From positions 174,164 through 238,163 of the forward strand of contig CAIFES010000002.1 in assembly GCA_903789535.1 (NCBI GenBank): 64,000 nt of DNA. The letters run 5' to 3'. The notes beneath the pieces were generated by a model. The model worked only from the letters and a program-made list of their open reading frames with translations. It did not search any database and had not been told where the DNA came from. Position 1 is the stretch's first letter. Each line of letters starts with the position of its first letter. Origin of the DNA: an uncultured Aeriscardovia sp. (GTDB lineage: Bacteria; Actinomycetota; Actinomycetes; Actinomycetales; Bifidobacteriaceae). Made by a program: the position numbers and the translations under genes. Shown in pieces: positions 25,860 through 34,131 of this stretch.

Positions 25860-25883
25860 GTTATTTATAACCAGATAAATAAC
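25860..25883. promoter_or_regulatory. Perfect operator palindrome before importer 1
   Basis: GTTATTTA (25860-25867), spacer TAACCAGA, TAAATAAC (25876-25883): perfect 8-bp arms with an 8-base spacer. The same arms and spacing occur beside the TetR gene at 18881-18904, so one regulator probably controls both promoters. Confidence 0.75.
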
Positions 25884-26210
25884 ACTTGAATTATGACACG
25901 GCGGGAGAATTTGTGCAAGCCTTTTACTAACCCCGCGCGATGCGCGCGTTTCCGCGCCCGAACCACGAAGGACAAGGAGTCGCCCCCCCCCCGTCATATT
26001 ACCGGTGTTACATCGAACATGCCCGGCCACAGAAGCGCGATAAATAATTTTCCTGTCAATAAGGCAGGCAACAACAGGCATCAGCAGCACCCTCTCGATT
26101 CGCTGGGGCAGATTGCCGACGGGCATCGCGCGATCATGATGCGCATCGTGCGATTTCACCTTTCTATAACTCCGGATGCGGATACGTTCGGCACCTGCCG
26201 CACCGACATC

Positions 26211-26234
26211 GTTATTGATAAAGTTATAAACACT
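26211..26234. promoter_or_regulatory. Degenerate operator-like site before GH3 gene
   Basis: GTTATTGA (26211-26218), 8 bases, TAAACACT. The left arm differs from the other two sites by one base and the right arm keeps only TAAA, at the same spacing. It lies 48 bases before the beta-glucosidase start. A weak third site for the same regulator is possible but unproven. Confidence 0.4.
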
Positions 26235-26281
26235 TACTGTCCGCAACGAGGCGATATGACAGCCTGAAAGGAAATCCTGGT

Positions 26282-28627
26282 ATGAACACGCGTACTGAGG
26301 CGTTCCGCGACCCCGACCTGCCCATCGACGAGCGGATCGACGACCTCCTGGCCCGCATGAGCCTGGAGGAGAAGGTCGGCCAGATGATGCAGCTCAACGC
26401 CGAGGATGACCTCGAGGACGAGATCCTGAACAAGCACGTCGGCTCCATCCTCCACACCTCGCCGCAACGCCAGCTCCAGGCCACGAGGCTCGTCAGACAG
26501 ACACGCCTGCGGATCCCGCTGCTGGTGGGCGACGACCTCATCCGCGGCTTCTCCTTCTGGCCCGGTGCCACCGTGTTCCCCGAGCAGCTGGGCATGGCGC
26601 AGTCATGGGACATCGACAAGATCGAGCGGGCCGGGCGCATCACCGCCGTCGAGGGTTCTGCCGCCGGCGAGCACTGGGCATTCAGCCCGGTTCTGTGCAT
26701 CGCCCGCGACACGCGCTGGGGCCGCGTGGACGAGACATACGGCGAGGATCCGTACCTGATCGGCGAGATGGGCGCCGCCTGGACGCGCGGGCTGCAGAAG
26801 AACGCGAAGGCGGGCGAGCCGCTCGCCAAGGACGCCTTGCTGGCCACCGCCAAGCACTTCGCCGGCTACTCCATGACCGAGGGCGGGCGCGACGCCTCCG
26901 AGGCCGACCTCACCCACCGCGCCCTCCTCTCCTGGTTCCTGCCGCCGTTCGAGCGCGTGGCCAAAGAGGGCGTCGGCTCGTTCATGCTTGGGTACGAGTC
27001 GATCGACGGCACGCCGATCACCCTCAACCACTGGATGCTGCATGACGTGCTGCGAGGGCGGTGGGGCTATAAGGGCACGCTCGTGACCGACTGGGACAAC
27101 GTCGGCCAGCTCGTCCACACCCAGAAGCTCGTGCCCGACTACGCGCATGCGGCCGCCCGCGCCGTCAAGGCGGGCAACGACATGATCATGACCACCCCGA
27201 AATTCTTCGAGGGCGCGCTCGAGGCGGTGCGCACCGGGCTGCTGGAGGAATCGGAGATCGACGAGGCGGTGCGCCGCATCCTCGCCCTCAAGTTCCGCCT
27301 GGGCCTGTTCGAGGACCCGCGCGACCCCGACCCGCAGCACATCAAAACGCAGATCGGCACGGCCGAGCACGCCCAGGCCAATCTTGACGTGACGCGCGAA
27401 TCGCTCGTGCTGCTGCACAACGACGGCACGCTGCCGCTGCTCAGCGACGCCGCGGGCGGCGGCCTCACCGGCGACGAGAATGCCGCCAAAGCCGCCGCGG
27501 CGAGCGCGGCCGCAGGCATGGCGCCCAAGAAGATCGCGCTCGTGGGCCCGCTCATCGACGACCCGCAGGAGCAGCTGGGCGACTGGGCCGGAGCCTCGGG
27601 CCAGGCGAACTGGATGGACGCCGAGCACCCGGAGCCGCGCGAGACCATCACCACCGTGAAGGACGCGTTCGAGCGCCTGCTGCCCGAGGGCTGGGAGCTG
27701 ACCACCGCCCGCGGCTGTGACATCGTCAGTCTCGGGCCGGACCCGGAGGGCGATACGTTCCCCGACGGCCAGCCCCGCCCGAAGGTGGCGGTGCCCGTGC
27801 CGGCCAGGAAGGAGCAGATCGATGAGGCGGTGGCCGCCGCCGAGAAGTCGGACGTGGTGGTCGCCGTGGTGGGCGACACGATCAGCCTGACGGGCGAGGG
27901 CCGTTCGACGGCGACGCTGGAGCTGCTCGGCGGCCAGAATGCGCTGCTCGACGCGCTCGCCGCCACAGGCAAGCCGCTCGTCGTCGTCCTCATGAGCGGC
28001 AAGCCGCTCATCCTGCACGAGGCCGCGATGAACGCCTCCGCGCTCATCTGGGCGCCCAAGCCGGGCATGAAGGGCGGCGAGGCCATCGTCGAGACGATCC
28101 TGGGCCTTGTCAACCCGTCCGGGCGCCTGACCATCACCTTCCCGCGCCATGCGGGCCAGCTGCCGGTGTTCTACAACGGGGTGCGCGGCCAGCACGGCTA
28201 CCGCTACGCCGATCTGACCGAGGAGCCGCTCTTCCGCTTCGGCGAGGGACTGGGCTACACCACCTTCTCCTACGGCGACGTGCGGCTTTCCTGCGATAAC
28301 GCGCCGATCACCAAGGACAGCGTCCTGCACGCCTCGATCGACGTGACGAACACCGGCAGGCGCGACGGCACCGAGATCGTGCAGCTGTACATCTCCGACG
28401 TCGTGACCTCCGTCACCTGGGCCGACCACGAGCTCAAGGCGTTCCGCCGCGTGGACCTCAAGGCCGGACAGACGAAGACCGTCACGTTCGATCTGCCGGT
28501 TTCCGACTGCACCATCGTCGACGCCGACTGCGAGCGCGTGGTGGAACCCGGCGATTTCGAGGTGCAGATCGGCCATTCCAGCCGTGACACGGACCTGAAA
28601 AAGGCGGTCTTCACCGTCAGCGAGTAA
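26282..28627 (+). CDS. Beta-glucosidase (GH3)
   Basis: A 781-residue GH3 enzyme without signal peptide, acting on imported oligosaccharides. The N-terminal barrel carries KHFAGYS and the nucleophile D270 in LVTDWDNV; the C-terminal alpha/beta domain and a fibronectin III-like domain (from about residue 670, DVTNTGRRDGTEIVQLYI) complete the standard layout. AAAGGA precedes the ATG. It diverges from the ABC importer and is followed by an aldose isomerase gene. GH3 also includes beta-xylosidases and other specificities; beta-glucosidase is inferred from context. Confidence 0.9.
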   Translation: MNTRTEAFRDPDLPIDERIDDLLARMSLEEKVGQMMQLNAEDDLEDEILNKHVGSILHTSPQRQLQATRLVRQTRLRIPLLVGDDLIRGFSFWPGATVFPEQLGMAQSWDIDKIERAGRITAVEGSAAGEHWAFSPVLCIARDTRWGRVDETYGEDPYLIGEMGAAWTRGLQKNAKAGEPLAKDALLATAKHFAGYSMTEGGRDASEADLTHRALLSWFLPPFERVAKEGVGSFMLGYESIDGTPITLNHWMLHDVLRGRWGYKGTLVTDWDNVGQLVHTQKLVPDYAHAAARAVKAGNDMIMTTPKFFEGALEAVRTGLLEESEIDEAVRRILALKFRLGLFEDPRDPDPQHIKTQIGTAEHAQANLDVTRESLVLLHNDGTLPLLSDAAGGGLTGDENAAKAAAASAAAGMAPKKIALVGPLIDDPQEQLGDWAGASGQANWMDAEHPEPRETITTVKDAFERLLPEGWELTTARGCDIVSLGPDPEGDTFPDGQPRPKVAVPVPARKEQIDEAVAAAEKSDVVVAVVGDTISLTGEGRSTATLELLGGQNALLDALAATGKPLVVVLMSGKPLILHEAAMNASALIWAPKPGMKGGEAIVETILGLVNPSGRLTITFPRHAGQLPVFYNGVRGQHGYRYADLTEEPLFRFGEGLGYTTFSYGDVRLSCDNAPITKDSVLHASIDVTNTGRRDGTEIVQLYISDVVTSVTWADHELKAFRRVDLKAGQTKTVTFDLPVSDCTIVDADCERVVEPGDFEVQIGHSSRDTDLKKAVFTVSE

Positions 28628-28735
28628 TCGGGGTGGAACGAACGCGGCCCTGCCGGACGGGCCCGCGAAAGATAAAACAGGACACCACGCCGCCCGGACG
28701 GCACCATGCCGCACGCAGCGCACGAGGAGGCAGCA

Positions 28736-30034
28736 ATGACACTGACCATCACACGCGATCCCGCTACCATGTGCGGCGAGGGGCGGTACATGCTCGGCAC
28801 GCCGGCCAACCGCCTGTTCCAGGAGGACCAGTGCCTCGGGCTGCTGCGCTTCGGCCGCGGGGTGTCCACCCCGGGTGGGGGCGCCGGCTGGCTCGACGAC
28901 CACGGTCGCATCGACCCCTCCCACGGCGTGCACACATGGATCACCTGCCGCATGGCCCACGTCTACTCCATCGCCGCCATGCTCGGCTATCCGGGCGCGG
29001 AACAGATCGCCGCGAACATGGTCGAGGGTCTGCTCGGCCGGCTGCACGACGATGAGCACGGCGGCTGGTATCCCGCCCTCACCCTCCAGCCCGACGGCTC
29101 CATCGACCACGGGACCGTCAAAGAATGCTACGCGCACGCCTTCGTCATGCTCGCCGCCTCCTCCGCCTGGCTCGCCGGGATCCCCGGTTCCCGGCAGCTG
29201 CTGGAAGAGGCCGTCGACACGTACGACAGGTATTTCTGGGATGAGGCGGAGGGCATGGCCGTCGACACGCGCGACACGTCCATGCGCACCATCGACCCGT
29301 ACCGCGGCATCAACGCCAACATGCACTCCGTGGAGGCGTTCCTTGCCCTCGCCGATGCCACCGGCGACGAAGGCTTCCGCACCCGTGCCGGACGTGTCAT
29401 CAGCCGCGTCATCGGCTGGGCGCGGGCCAACAATTGGCGCATCCCCGAGCATTACGACCAGGACTGGAACCCGCGGCTCGAGTACAACGCCGACAAGAAG
29501 GACGACCAGTTCAAGCCCTACGGCGCCACGCCCGGCCACGGCATCGAGTGGAGCCGCCTGATAACCCAGTGGGCCATCTCCACGTACGGGTGGGATCCGG
29601 CCTCGCACATGGTCGACAGCCAGGCGCGCCCGTTCGTGGACGCGGCACAGAATCTGTTCGCCCGCGCAGTGGCCGACGGCTGGCAGGCCGACGGCGAGCC
29701 GGGACTGGTCTACACCACCGACTGGCAGGGCAGGCCCGTCGTCCACGACCGCATGCACTGGACCATCGCCGAGGGCATCGATGCCTCCGCCACGCTGTAC
29801 ACAGTGACGGGACGCGACTTCTACCGCAGCTGGTACGCCACGTTCGAGCGGTTCGTCGACGGGCATCTCGCTGACCACGAGGCCGGCTCCTGGTGGCACC
29901 AGCTCGACCGGCACAACCATGTGCTGCGCACGGTGTGGCCGGGCAAGTCCGACCTCTACCACGCCTTCCAGTCCACCATCATCCCGTTCAACGACCCGGC
30001 GCTCTCCATCGCCAGCGCCGTGGCACGGGCGTAA
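28736..30034 (+). CDS. YihS/AGE-family aldose-ketose isomerase (D-mannose isomerase-like)
   Basis: A 432-residue alpha/alpha-barrel protein of the AGE superfamily. It follows YihS over its length: GVHTWITCRMAHVYSIAAMLG, NANMHSVEAFLAL, the active-site motif TPGHGIEWSRL, DWQGRPVVHDR and DLYHAFQ, with the three expected histidines present. YihS-type enzymes interconvert mannose, fructose and glucose or act on related aldoses, feeding hexoses into glycolysis. GAGGAGG stands 5 bases before the 28736 ATG. It is 108 bases after the GH3 gene on the same strand and probably co-transcribed; it ends 15 bases before a convergent GH43 gene. Cellobiose 2-epimerase is less likely from the motif pattern. Confidence 0.85.
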   Translation: MTLTITRDPATMCGEGRYMLGTPANRLFQEDQCLGLLRFGRGVSTPGGGAGWLDDHGRIDPSHGVHTWITCRMAHVYSIAAMLGYPGAEQIAANMVEGLLGRLHDDEHGGWYPALTLQPDGSIDHGTVKECYAHAFVMLAASSAWLAGIPGSRQLLEEAVDTYDRYFWDEAEGMAVDTRDTSMRTIDPYRGINANMHSVEAFLALADATGDEGFRTRAGRVISRVIGWARANNWRIPEHYDQDWNPRLEYNADKKDDQFKPYGATPGHGIEWSRLITQWAISTYGWDPASHMVDSQARPFVDAAQNLFARAVADGWQADGEPGLVYTTDWQGRPVVHDRMHWTIAEGIDASATLYTVTGRDFYRSWYATFERFVDGHLADHEAGSWWHQLDRHNHVLRTVWPGKSDLYHAFQSTIIPFNDPALSIASAVARA

Positions 30035-30049
30035 AAGCGCGGGTGACGC

Positions 30050-31711
30050 TCACAGGCAGGTGACCGTCACCGTCCGGCTGCCGTACGATGACGCACCGCC
30101 CACACCGGATAGACCCCGCGCGCCGGGTGCGCCGAAACCGGCGCCACGCGCATAGACGCCGAGGAGCATGCCGGTGAAACCGCCGGCATGCGTGGAGGCG
30201 AACGGCTCGCACGGCACGCATCCGAGCAGGATCCGCCCACCCGGGGTGTCCGCCGTGAACGTATAGCCGTGGTCGTCGCCGCGCACCTCCAGACGGATCG
30301 CGCCTTCGACCGCGCCTTCTTCCTGGATAGTGCCCCGAGCCTGGATATCGAGCGACACGGGCACATCGGCGAGCGTGGCGAGCACGCCTTTGTCATACAG
30401 ACGGCAGACAAGCCGCCCGCGACCCGCACCCATGCGCCGCAGAAACGCATCGGCCCACACCGCGTGGTTCGCGTAGGCGATGAGGCCGAGGCACAGATCC
30501 TCCGCCGCGGTTGTGCCACACGGCACCGCGTTGCCAGGGTTGCCGGGCGCGGCACAGGACGATGAGGCGACAGGCAGGACGACGGTGAGATGATCGTCCA
30601 TCGACGTCTGGCGTCGGCCGATCAGACGCGGGCCGGCCGTCGGGTCAAAATCCGCCCCGGGATCCGTCGCCGCGAGCGGGGCGAGGCCGACACACACCGC
30701 CCCGCCGTCTGCCGCGCACACATGGAACAGCCCCCGCCGGTCGACGCCCGGGCAGATCCACGCCTGAGAAGGATCCTCATATGGCAGGGCGCACCCGCGA
30801 TCATCGGCATCGATGAAGAATGACTGGTCGGCAAGCCGCGGCCATCCGTTCTCCCAGCGCACCCGGGCGCCGAAATTCTCCCGACCGAGCCAGCCCTGCT
30901 GCGGATAGTCGGCATTGGTGCGCAGCCCGAGGAAAACGAGAAAATCCTCGCCCGTGCCGTCGCCGAGCGGGGCGAGATCCGCATGGCCGATGCACTGCGG
31001 GTCGAGATGGGTGCTGCGGTTGGTGAGGATCGGGTTGGCCGGATCGGTCTCATACGGCCCGAACACGGAGTCAGCGCGCGCGAGGCATTCCATATGCCCT
31101 GCCTCCGTGCCGCCCTCGGCCCACATGAGGTAATAGCGCCCGTCGCGCCTGTAGAGATGCGGCCCCTCGGGGTTGGCGCCCGTGATGCCGCCGATGAGGA
31201 AATGACGCGGGCCGAGCACGGTGCCGGTATCCGGATCAATAGGGGCGGCGTAGATGCCCGGCTTCTCGCCCGTCCCGGATTCGTTGCCGCAGATATAGCA
31301 GGTGCCGTCCTCGTCGAACAGCAGGCTCGGGTCGATGCCCGGCCAGCCGTCGACCATCACCGGGCCGTCCCAGCGCGCATGCAGGTCGGTGGTGGTGAAG
31401 ATCATCGCCCCACGGTTGACGTCCGTGACAATGAGGTAATAGCGACCCTCATGCCAGCGGATGGTGGGCGCATAGAAGCCACGCGAGTTTCCCAGCGGGG
31501 TGGCGGTGAACTGGTCGGGGCGGGAGGCGGCGTGCGAGCAGAACGACCATGTGGCGCCACCATCCGTCGATTCCCACACAGGCAGACCGGGGAAATACTC
31601 GAAGCTGCTGAAAGCAAGCACGAGGTGACCAGGCCGGTCGGAGCAGACCGACGGATCGGGGTGGAATCCGGGCACGAGCAGCCGTGCCCGTCGTTTGTTG
31701 AAGAGCGTCAT
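30050..31711 (-). CDS. GH43 glycosidase (beta-xylosidase/arabinofuranosidase type)
   Basis: A 553-residue GH43 enzyme with the full catalytic triad: general base D19 (GFHPDPS), D127 (GIDPSLL) and general acid E182 (NPEGPHLYRRDG). A C-terminal beta-sandwich of about 200 residues follows the propeller, as in xylosidase-type members. There is no signal peptide, so it acts on imported oligosaccharides. It is the last gene of the minus-strand operon that starts at the binding protein at 39213, directly after the acetylesterase. Subfamily and exact sugar specificity cannot be fixed by eye. Confidence 0.85.
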   Translation of the reverse strand: MTLFNKRRARLLVPGFHPDPSVCSDRPGHLVLAFSSFEYFPGLPVWESTDGGATWSFCSHAASRPDQFTATPLGNSRGFYAPTIRWHEGRYYLIVTDVNRGAMIFTTTDLHARWDGPVMVDGWPGIDPSLLFDEDGTCYICGNESGTGEKPGIYAAPIDPDTGTVLGPRHFLIGGITGANPEGPHLYRRDGRYYLMWAEGGTEAGHMECLARADSVFGPYETDPANPILTNRSTHLDPQCIGHADLAPLGDGTGEDFLVFLGLRTNADYPQQGWLGRENFGARVRWENGWPRLADQSFFIDADDRGCALPYEDPSQAWICPGVDRRGLFHVCAADGGAVCVGLAPLAATDPGADFDPTAGPRLIGRRQTSMDDHLTVVLPVASSSCAAPGNPGNAVPCGTTAAEDLCLGLIAYANHAVWADAFLRRMGAGRGRLVCRLYDKGVLATLADVPVSLDIQARGTIQEEGAVEGAIRLEVRGDDHGYTFTADTPGGRILLGCVPCEPFASTHAGGFTGMLLGVYARGAGFGAPGARGLSGVGGASSYGSRTVTVTCL

Positions 31712-34065
31712 GCCCTCTTCTCCTTCTTCATGCTCCCGGCATGTCCCCAGCGGACGACATCGGCCAGCCTCAACCGAAAAGGCGGCACAAGCACATCATC
31801 CTGTCCGGCGACCGCCTCTGCGAGCAGACAGCGGACCGGCGCATTGTGCCAGGCATAGCGCACCTCATCCGGCAGGCGCCCAGCACGCAGCGGCACCCGC
31901 ACGGTTCCGCCGTCAAGGATGGCGTGTACCGGCGTCTGACCGCCGTCTTCCCACCACAGCACAAATTCCGTGTCCCCGTTCTTCTCGCTCTCATTTTTCG
32001 CCTCGTTGTTTGCCGTACCGGCAGCGATTTTCAGACGGACCGGGACAGGAACGCGCGGATGGCCGGAGGCAAATGAGTGGTTGGCGAAAGCGAGTACAAG
32101 CTCGTTTCCCTCAAGACGGCAGTTCGCGTGGTCTAGAACCGGCTGTACGGCGCGGACCTCTGTGACGGCGTCACGATACAAGCTGTTTTCCACAGCAAGC
32201 GCGAGACGACCAGCCACCGTCTCCTTGTCCCACGGATGCAGGTCATTCCACTCCCCGTCAGGCAGGGTGACCACGGTCGTCACGTCCGGCTCGGAGCACG
32301 CCACGTCCCACTCGGCCTGGCGCACAAGCGGCCAGCCGCCGTCCTCGCCGGCCATATCGATGGAAAACGCAGGAAGCTGGACGATATAGAACGGCAGATG
32401 CCTGTTCCATTTGCGCCGCCAAAGACGGATGAGCGCGCGCAGCAGGTCGGCATAGATCCCGGCGCGCTCGCCGGTATCCGACTCACCCTGATACCAGAGC
32501 ACCGCCCGCATGCCATAGCCGACGAGCGGCGCGATCATGCGATTGTACAGGCCGACAGGCAACCAGCGCACAAAGTCCTCCACAGGGCAGCACTGATCCA
32601 TCGTGGCGAGCACTTGCAGCTGCCACGGCCCGTTGAGTTCCACTATCGACCCCGGAAGCCGCAGACACAGGTGTTTTCCCGGCGTGAGGCGCCCGTTGCC
32701 CTGCTCGGCGACAAGCCGCACACGGATCTCATTCTCACCGGCATGTAACACCCCGGCAGGAATCTCGTAGTCGCGCACCTCATACCGGTCGTCGTGCCCG
32801 CCCAGCAGCGTGCCATTGAGCACTGTGCGGTCACGATCAGCCATCGTTCCCAGTCGCAGAAGCGCTCCCTGTGCACCGCGGCTTGCACGGGCGGCCTCGT
32901 CGGCCTGACGCGCCTGGGCGGCGGTGAGCGTAAAACGCCGGACAAGCTCGACCTCGCCGACAAAATCAGGCAGACCCACATTGCGCAGGAAATTCGGCAT
33001 CGTCACCGTCCGAACGGCCGCGCTACGGACAGCGCCTGCCTCCTGCTTCTCTCGCTCGCGCAGCTGCCGATACCAGTCGGCGATCGCCGTGAGACTCGCC
33101 TCGCTCTTGCGCTCCGCCTGGCCGGGAAGCCGGTAGCCATCAAGCTGCCGGTCGACGGAGGCGAATGCGCGCACGGTATGCAGATCAAGCCAGCTGGAGA
33201 TCGGCGAGCCGCCAAGATCCACGTTGAGCAGGCCGATCGGCACGCCGAGCCTCGTGCGCAGACGGCGGCCGAAGAAATAGGCGAGCGCAGAGAAGTCGCC
33301 GAGCGTCTCGGGCGAGGCACCGGTCCAGCGGCTCGTGCCCGGCTCAAAATCGGTATGCTGGCGCTGCAGATCGTACTGAGCGTCCACTTTGAACTGGCGC
33401 AAGGCGGGATCGGCGGGACGGGCAAAACTGTCGAGGTTGTCGTCGCGGATCCAGCTCATCGGCAGCTCCATATTCGACTGGCCGGAACAGAGGAACACGT
33501 CCCCCACCCACACGGAGCGAGTGATCGTACAGATCGGCTGTTCGAACGGGCCAGACGCGCCACCATGGGCAGCATCATCCGCATCACCACTGTCATCATC
33601 GGCGATACCACCGGTTCCGTCATCACGAAGACGGGGGACGACACGGCCCTGTCCGGCGCAGGCGACGGCGTGGACGGAAAGAAGGAAAGGCCCGCCTGCC
33701 GTCAGTTGTGGCAGACATATCCGCCAGGCGCCTGTGGCATCGGCCGTGCCGTCTGCCCGACTGTTCTGGATCTCGACGCTGATATGGGCGCCGGGAACGC
33801 TCATCCCCCAGATGGCAGTGGAAGAGCCTCGCTGAAGCACGCAGCCATCCGCAAACACAGCAGCAAGACGCAACGGCCGATCAGGGTTGAGACGGCTATC
33901 TCGCCCGGAGTCCTGATCGGAATCCCGACGACCCGTTTCCCGACGATCAGCTTCCTGTTGATCGGTCTGCCGACAATCCGTCTTCTGCCTTTCAGTGTCC
34001 GACGATGCTTCCCTTCCCATCTGTCCGCCTCTGTTCCTGTCAGATTCTGTCTGCCCGCATGTCAT
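31708..34065 (-). CDS. SASA-type (sialate O-acetylesterase-like) carbohydrate esterase
   Basis: A 785-residue SGNH-fold esterase. The catalytic Ser197 is in CSGQSNMEL, with WYQGESDTGE and the Asp-His pair in NDLHPWDKE further on. Relatives remove O-acetyl groups from sialic acid or from xylan and xyloglucan; the xylosidase neighbours favour plant-glycan deacetylation here. The first 60 residues are an unusual hydrophilic stretch rich in D, R, Q and T with no membrane segment, and the start is uncertain: GAGGAC sits very close to the ATG. A second low-complexity Asp/Ala insert is near residues 145-170. Its stop overlaps the start of the next gene by 4 bases. Confidence 0.85.
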   Translation of the reverse strand: MTCGQTESDRNRGGQMGREASSDTERQKTDCRQTDQQEADRRETGRRDSDQDSGRDSRLNPDRPLRLAAVFADGCVLQRGSSTAIWGMSVPGAHISVEIQNSRADGTADATGAWRICLPQLTAGGPFLLSVHAVACAGQGRVVPRLRDDGTGGIADDDSGDADDAAHGGASGPFEQPICTITRSVWVGDVFLCSGQSNMELPMSWIRDDNLDSFARPADPALRQFKVDAQYDLQRQHTDFEPGTSRWTGASPETLGDFSALAYFFGRRLRTRLGVPIGLLNVDLGGSPISSWLDLHTVRAFASVDRQLDGYRLPGQAERKSEASLTAIADWYRQLREREKQEAGAVRSAAVRTVTMPNFLRNVGLPDFVGEVELVRRFTLTAAQARQADEAARASRGAQGALLRLGTMADRDRTVLNGTLLGGHDDRYEVRDYEIPAGVLHAGENEIRVRLVAEQGNGRLTPGKHLCLRLPGSIVELNGPWQLQVLATMDQCCPVEDFVRWLPVGLYNRMIAPLVGYGMRAVLWYQGESDTGERAGIYADLLRALIRLWRRKWNRHLPFYIVQLPAFSIDMAGEDGGWPLVRQAEWDVACSEPDVTTVVTLPDGEWNDLHPWDKETVAGRLALAVENSLYRDAVTEVRAVQPVLDHANCRLEGNELVLAFANHSFASGHPRVPVPVRLKIAAGTANNEAKNESEKNGDTEFVLWWEDGGQTPVHAILDGGTVRVPLRAGRLPDEVRYAWHNAPVRCLLAEAVAGQDDVLVPPFRLRLADVVRWGHAGSMKKEKRA

Positions 34066-34131
34066 GTCCTCGGGCGCGGCTCGGCATCCGGACGATATGT
34101 GCCGGCCGCGGCCCGCTCTCGTGACCCGTTC

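Larger units (their letters stand above)
25679..26281. promoter_or_regulatory. Divergent control region between importer 1 and GH3 genes
   Basis: No gene is seen in these 603 bases. They hold the perfect TetR-type operator at 25860-25883, a degraded copy at 26211-26234 and a run of ten C at 25983-25992. The region from 26000 to 26260 is clearly AT-richer than the flanking genes, as expected of promoters; a half-site-like TAAATAAT is at 26041-26048. Confidence 0.65.

Noticed and set aside
26603..29962. Minus-strand open frame of 1119 codons opposite GH3 and the isomerase gene
   Set aside because: Antisense shadow spanning two genes with intact catalytic motifs on the plus strand.
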